Shown: positions 61,372-64,000 of the stretch, in pieces | How positions within the stretch are numbered: the first letter of the stretch is position 1 | How the letters are laid out: the number at the start of each line of letters is the position of its first letter | Assembly: GCF_023218075.1 (NCBI RefSeq) | Contig: NZ_JALPTB010000014.1 | Location: 1-64,000, forward strand | Length of the DNA stretch: 64,000 bases | Direction: 5' to 3' | From: Rhodococcus sp. HM1 | GTDB taxonomy: Bacteria; Actinomycetota; Actinomycetes; Mycobacteriales; Mycobacteriaceae | Notes under the pieces: generated by a model | The model's database searches: none | The model's input: the letters and a program-made list of their open reading frames with translations, nothing else | Told to the model about the DNA's origin: nothing | Translations under genes and position numbers: made by a program

Positions 61372-62229
61372 ATGACGAACAATTGCGATACAACGGATTT
61401 CGTGAAGTGGACGCCGATCGGAGAGTACGAGGATATTCGGTACGAACACAGCGGCGACGGGATCGCCAAGATCACGATCTGCCGTCCCGAGGTGCGCAAC
61501 GCGTTCCGCCCCCAGACGTTGATGGAGATCTCCGACGCGTTGGTCGATGCTCGTGAGGATTCCTCGATCGGTGCCATCGTGCTGACCGGAGAGGGGCCCG
61601 ATGCGTTCTGCTCGGGAGGTGACCAGCGGGTGCGCGGCGACACCGGCTACCTCACCGAGCCCGGCAAGGCGGGCAGTGTCGGTCGGTTCCATGTCACCGA
61701 CCTGCAGATCCAGATCCGCCGACTGCCGAAGCCGGTGGTGGCCATGGTCGCCGGCTATGCCATCGGTGGCGGGCACATCCTGCATCTGGTGTGCGATCTG
61801 ACGATTGCCGCGGACAATGCCCGCTTCGGTCAGGTCGGTCCCAAGGTCGGGTCGTTCGACGGCGGGTACGGTGCGGGTCTGCTCGCGGAGTTGGTCGGGG
61901 TGAAGAAGGCCAAGGAGATCTGGTTCCTGTGCCGGCAGTACGACGCTCGGCAGGCTCTGGAGATGGGGTTGGTCAACACGGTGGTGCCGTTGGCCGACCT
62001 CGAGCGCGAAACCGTCCAGTGGTGCCGCGAGATGCTCGAGCTTTCCCCCTTCGCGCTGCGCCTGATGAAGGCGAGTTTCAATGCGGCGGAGGACGGGATG
62101 GCCGGGATTCAGCAGCTCGCGCACGATGCGAATCTGCTGTTCTACTCGACGGACGAGGCCAAGGAGGGGCGGGAGGCGTACAAGGCGAAGCGCCGGCCGG
62201 AGTTCGAAAAGTTCCCACGCCGACCATGA
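61372..62229 (+). CDS. BadI/MenB-like ring-opening 2-ketocyclohexanecarboxyl-CoA hydrolase
   Basis: 285 aa from ATG 61372. A crotonase-fold enzyme with [78 protein letters not shown] and [22 protein letters not shown]. The blocks GGDQ, GQVGPK-GS-D-GYG and KA-EIW are those of BadI, which hydrolytically opens 2-ketocyclohexanecarboxyl-CoA to pimelyl-CoA, and of MenB. With a BadH-like gene just upstream and no menaquinone genes nearby, BadI function is favoured. Confidence 0.87.
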   Translation: MTNNCDTTDFVKWTPIGEYEDIRYEHSGDGIAKITICRPEVRNAFRPQTLMEISDALVDAREDSSIGAIVLTGEGPDAFCSGGDQRVRGDTGYLTEPGKAGSVGRFHVTDLQIQIRRLPKPVVAMVAGYAIGGGHILHLVCDLTIAADNARFGQVGPKVGSFDGGYGAGLLAELVGVKKAKEIWFLCRQYDARQALEMGLVNTVVPLADLERETVQWCREMLELSPFALRLMKASFNAAEDGMAGIQQLAHDANLLFYSTDEAKEGREAYKAKRRPEFEKFPRRP

Positions 62230-62240
62230 CCTTCCATTTC

Positions 62241-62277
62241 GGTCCAATAATTAGTATTGTTGCATCATTGTTGGACC
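62241..62277. promoter_or_regulatory. Inverted pair of GGTCCAA sites before the BadK-like gene
   Basis: GGTCCAA (62241-62247) and TTGGACC (62271-62277) face each other across 23 bp containing AATAATTAGTATTGTTGCATCATTG-like AT-rich promoter sequence, just upstream of the gene at 62285. The half-sites resemble those before other units in the cluster. Repression by the GntR protein is inferred. Confidence 0.55.
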
Positions 62278-62284
62278 GGACAGG

Positions 62285-63079
62285 ATGGTGTGCATGTCGG
62301 AAACCGCTACGCCCGCAGTGACATGGAGTGACGTCGACGCCGGCGTCATGACGATCACGCTCCAGCGCAGGCCCGCGAACGCCCTCGGCCTGCCGATCAT
62401 CGATGGCCTGAACGCGGCACTGGACGCCGCCGATGCCGACGGTTCGGTGAAAGTTATTGTCGTCCGGTCGGATATCCCCGGTTTCTTCGCCGCAGGGGCG
62501 GACATCAAGCACATGTCGGCCGTGGACGCGGAATCGTTCACCGCCTACGGTGATCGACTCCGCGGGGCGCTCGACCGGCTCGCGTCCGCCGACCGGATCA
62601 CGATCGCCGCGGTGGACGGTCTCGCGCTCGGGGGCGGTCTCGAACTCGCGATGGCCTGCACCCTGCGGGTCGGGGGTGCGGATGCGAAGTTCGGGCTTCC
62701 CGAGGTCAAGCTGGGCCTCATCCCGGGAGCCGGTGGCACCCAACGTCTTCCGCGGCTCGTGGGACGTGGCCGGGCACTCGACATCATGCTGACCGCTCGG
62801 CAGGTTCCCGCGGACGAGGCCCATGCGATCGGTTTGATCGATCGGCTCGTCGAGGCCGGCGGCGCGACGGATGCGGCGCTCGCCCTCGCGGCCGAGCTCT
62901 GCACGATGTCGTTGCCCGCGCAGCGTGCCGTCATCCGCACCGTCGACGCCGCCTTCGACACTCCACTCGAGGAGGGTTTCCGCTTCGAGGTTGCTCAGGA
63001 GCAGGAACTCTTCGAGAGCGGGGAGGCGAAGGAGGGCATCACCGCGTTCCTCGAGAAGCGCACCCCGCGCTTCGCCTGA
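62285..63079 (+). CDS. Enoyl-CoA hydratase, BadK-like
   Basis: 264 aa from ATG 62285; an in-frame ATG at 62294 has better ribosome-binding spacing and is equally likely. [35 protein letters not shown] and [25 protein letters not shown] contain both catalytic Glu positions, so a real hydratase. The sequence is close to BadK, which hydrates cyclohex-1-enecarboxyl-CoA to the 2-hydroxy ester used by BadH. It lies next to the BadI-like gene but has its own promoter. Confidence 0.87.
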   Translation: MVCMSETATPAVTWSDVDAGVMTITLQRRPANALGLPIIDGLNAALDAADADGSVKVIVVRSDIPGFFAAGADIKHMSAVDAESFTAYGDRLRGALDRLASADRITIAAVDGLALGGGLELAMACTLRVGGADAKFGLPEVKLGLIPGAGGTQRLPRLVGRGRALDIMLTARQVPADEAHAIGLIDRLVEAGGATDAALALAAELCTMSLPAQRAVIRTVDAAFDTPLEEGFRFEVAQEQELFESGEAKEGITAFLEKRTPRFA

Positions 63080-63158
63080 GCGCCGTGTCGTCCGGGCCCG
63101 CCGGGCGCGGTTCGATCGCGCTCGCCCTGTCTCTGGTCGTCGATCGGCACCCTCGGCG

Positions 63159-63785
63159 ATGGTGCCCGTGTGGATCTGCATCTACCGTGCCCTGTCCGGA
63201 GAACGCCCGCGCCCGCTCGAGCTGGCCGGAGTCGGGGTGGGGCTGGTCGGCCTGGCCGTATTGCTCCTGTCGGCCGGCAGCACGGGTTCGAACCTCCCGC
63301 TGGTCGGTATGGGGGTCATCGTGCTGTCGAGTCTTTCGTGGTCGTTCGGGTCCTGGGTCCAGCCGAGGATCCCGCTCCCGCGGGACGTGTATGTCAGTGC
63401 GATGTACCAGCTCGTGGCGGCCGGGGTGGCGATGCTGCTGGCTTCGGTCGTCACCGGCGAGCGGTTCTCGGGTGACGTGGGTCTGCGGGCCTGGGGAGCG
63501 TTCGGCTATCTCGTGGTCTTCGGGTCGATCGTCGGATTCACCGCGTATGCGTGGCTGCTGGTTCATGCACCGCTTCCGCTGGTGGCCACCCACACCTATG
63601 TGAATCCGGTGGTGGCTGTCGCTCTCGGGGCGGTCGTGCTGTCCGAGCCGGTCACTCCTGCGCTGGTCGTCGGAGGCGTGGTGGTCCTGTTGTCCGTCGT
63701 GCTGGTGGTGAGTGCGCAGGCTCGTCCTCGGGGTCTGCGCGCTGCCGACCGGTCGGGGGAGGCGACGACGATGGTCCGTGACTGA
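63159..63785 (+). pseudogene. Truncated EamA/DMT transporter (second half only)
   Basis: The frame from 63159 begins MVPVWICIYRALSGERPRPL and continues with about five to six hydrophobic segments to the end VLLSVVLVVSAQARPRG. Full EamA-type transporters have about 290-310 aa and ten segments in two repeats; 'LVPVWI' normally lies at the end of TM4. The 208 residues here are therefore the C-terminal two thirds, with the first segments missing. No N-terminal half can be found in any frame between 63080 and 63158. It is probably a deletion remnant lodged between catabolic genes. Confidence 0.7.
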
Positions 63786-63821
63786 TCGGGAGCGTGTCCG
63801 AGCGGTTCGGACAGTCTCGCG

Positions 63822-63854
63822 TGGACCAATCGAAGGTATTATCATCGGACCAAA
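63822..63854 (+). promoter_or_regulatory. Two direct GGACCAA sites before the last gene
   Basis: TGGACCAAT (63822-63830) and CGGACCAAA (63846-63854) are 24 bp apart, with TATTATCAT, a likely -10, between them. They match the half-sites before the BadK-like gene and suggest the edge gene belongs to the same regulon. Confidence 0.5.
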
Positions 63855-63871
63855 GTGGGGAAGGTGCAGCA

Positions 63872-64000
63872 GTGGCGCAGGACGGCACGAAACGCTCGTT
63901 CACAGGCCCGTTGGCGGGTTTGAAGGTGGTCGAGATCGGCTCGATCGGCCCGGGTCCGTTCTGCGCCATGCTGCTGGCCGATCTCGGTGCCGATGTGGTG
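63872..64000 (+). CDS. CaiB/AMACR-type (family III) CoA transferase, start only
   Basis: The first 43 codons from GTG 63872 (GGGGAAGG upstream) read [20 protein letters not shown] and [12 protein letters not shown], the N-terminus of family III CoA transferases and alpha-methylacyl-CoA racemases. [18 protein letters not shown] is especially racemase-like. The gene runs off the end of the window. It probably handles 2-methyl-branched or cyclic acyl-CoAs for the cluster. Confidence 0.82.
   Translation, partial: MAQDGTKRSFTGPLAGLKVVEIGSIGPGPFCAMLLADLGADVV

Noticed and set aside
61372-62229. Assignment as MenB (naphthoate synthase)
   Set aside because: No menaquinone genes nearby, and the BadH-like gene directly upstream fits the BadI role better, though the two families are close.

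Overview
The window is a high-GC actinobacterial chromosome segment. Codon use, frequent GTG/TTG starts, GAF-LuxR and LAL regulators and steroid-style heteromeric beta-oxidation subunits suggest a Rhodococcus-like member of the Mycobacteriales; this is inferred from gene style, as there is no rRNA or marker gene. Almost everything is catabolic. I see no tRNA, rRNA, CRISPR array or intact mobile element.

Region 1 (225-787) is a leaderless RelB/RelE-type toxin-antitoxin pair. Region 2 (1186-19544) is the unusual part. Two operons (1298-6001 and 7168-19489) flank a divergent LuxR regulator, and their promoters carry the same 29-bp operator-like element. They encode one two-domain PEP-synthase/PPDK-like dikinase (ATP-grasp plus phospho-His swivel), three further swivelling phospho-His domains (one fused, two adjacent to their partner) each paired with a member of an unrecognised paralogous protein family, an acyl-CoA ligase, a complete biotin-dependent carboxylase (BCCP, biotin carboxylase, PYC-type carboxyltransferase with altered active-site residues), a DUF35/SCPx-type thiolase pair, a tyrosine-phosphatase-like enzyme and an SRPBCC protein. 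My reading is ATP-driven phosphorylation of a substrate (enol or hydroxyl), biotin-dependent carboxylation, CoA activation and thiolytic cleavage, for example of a ketone. This is a hypothesis.

Region 3 (20240-27035) holds an acyl-CoA-dehydrogenase-fold flavin monooxygenase, a large ATPase-LuxR (LAL) regulator, and an operon of a SnoaL-like protein, a RibB-like protein that has lost its catalytic motifs, a flavin reductase and a nitronate-monooxygenase-like enzyme. Region 4 (27036-29483) is a scar: an ISL3-type transposase tail, an HNH endonuclease gene and a frameshifted fumarylacetoacetate-hydrolase-family remnant.

Region 5 (29484-37165, minus strand) is a LysR regulator, an MFS importer and a short beta-oxidation set (CoA transferase, acyl-CoA dehydrogenase, SDR, crotonase, thiolase). 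Region 6 (37532-45900) encodes a CYP108 (P450terp)-like cytochrome P450 with ferredoxin reductase, alcohol and aldehyde dehydrogenases, a divergent 2Fe-2S ferredoxin, and two tandem GAF-LuxR regulators.

Region 7 (46033-64000) is an alicyclic-acid degradation locus: AMP-forming CoA ligases, a steroid-type acyl-CoA dehydrogenase pair, a split MaoC hydratase pair, BadH-like dehydrogenase, BadI-like ring-opening hydrolase, BadK-like hydratase, thiolase, CoA transferase and an HMG-CoA-lyase-like enzyme. A GntR/FCD regulator sits in the middle, and GGTC-type sites recur before most transcription units. Taken together, regions 6 and 7 could oxidise a ring methyl of a monocyclic terpenoid alcohol to an acid, activate it and open the ring. 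A lyase step could release a ketone such as acetone, which region 2 might assimilate. No sequence evidence proves the substrate.
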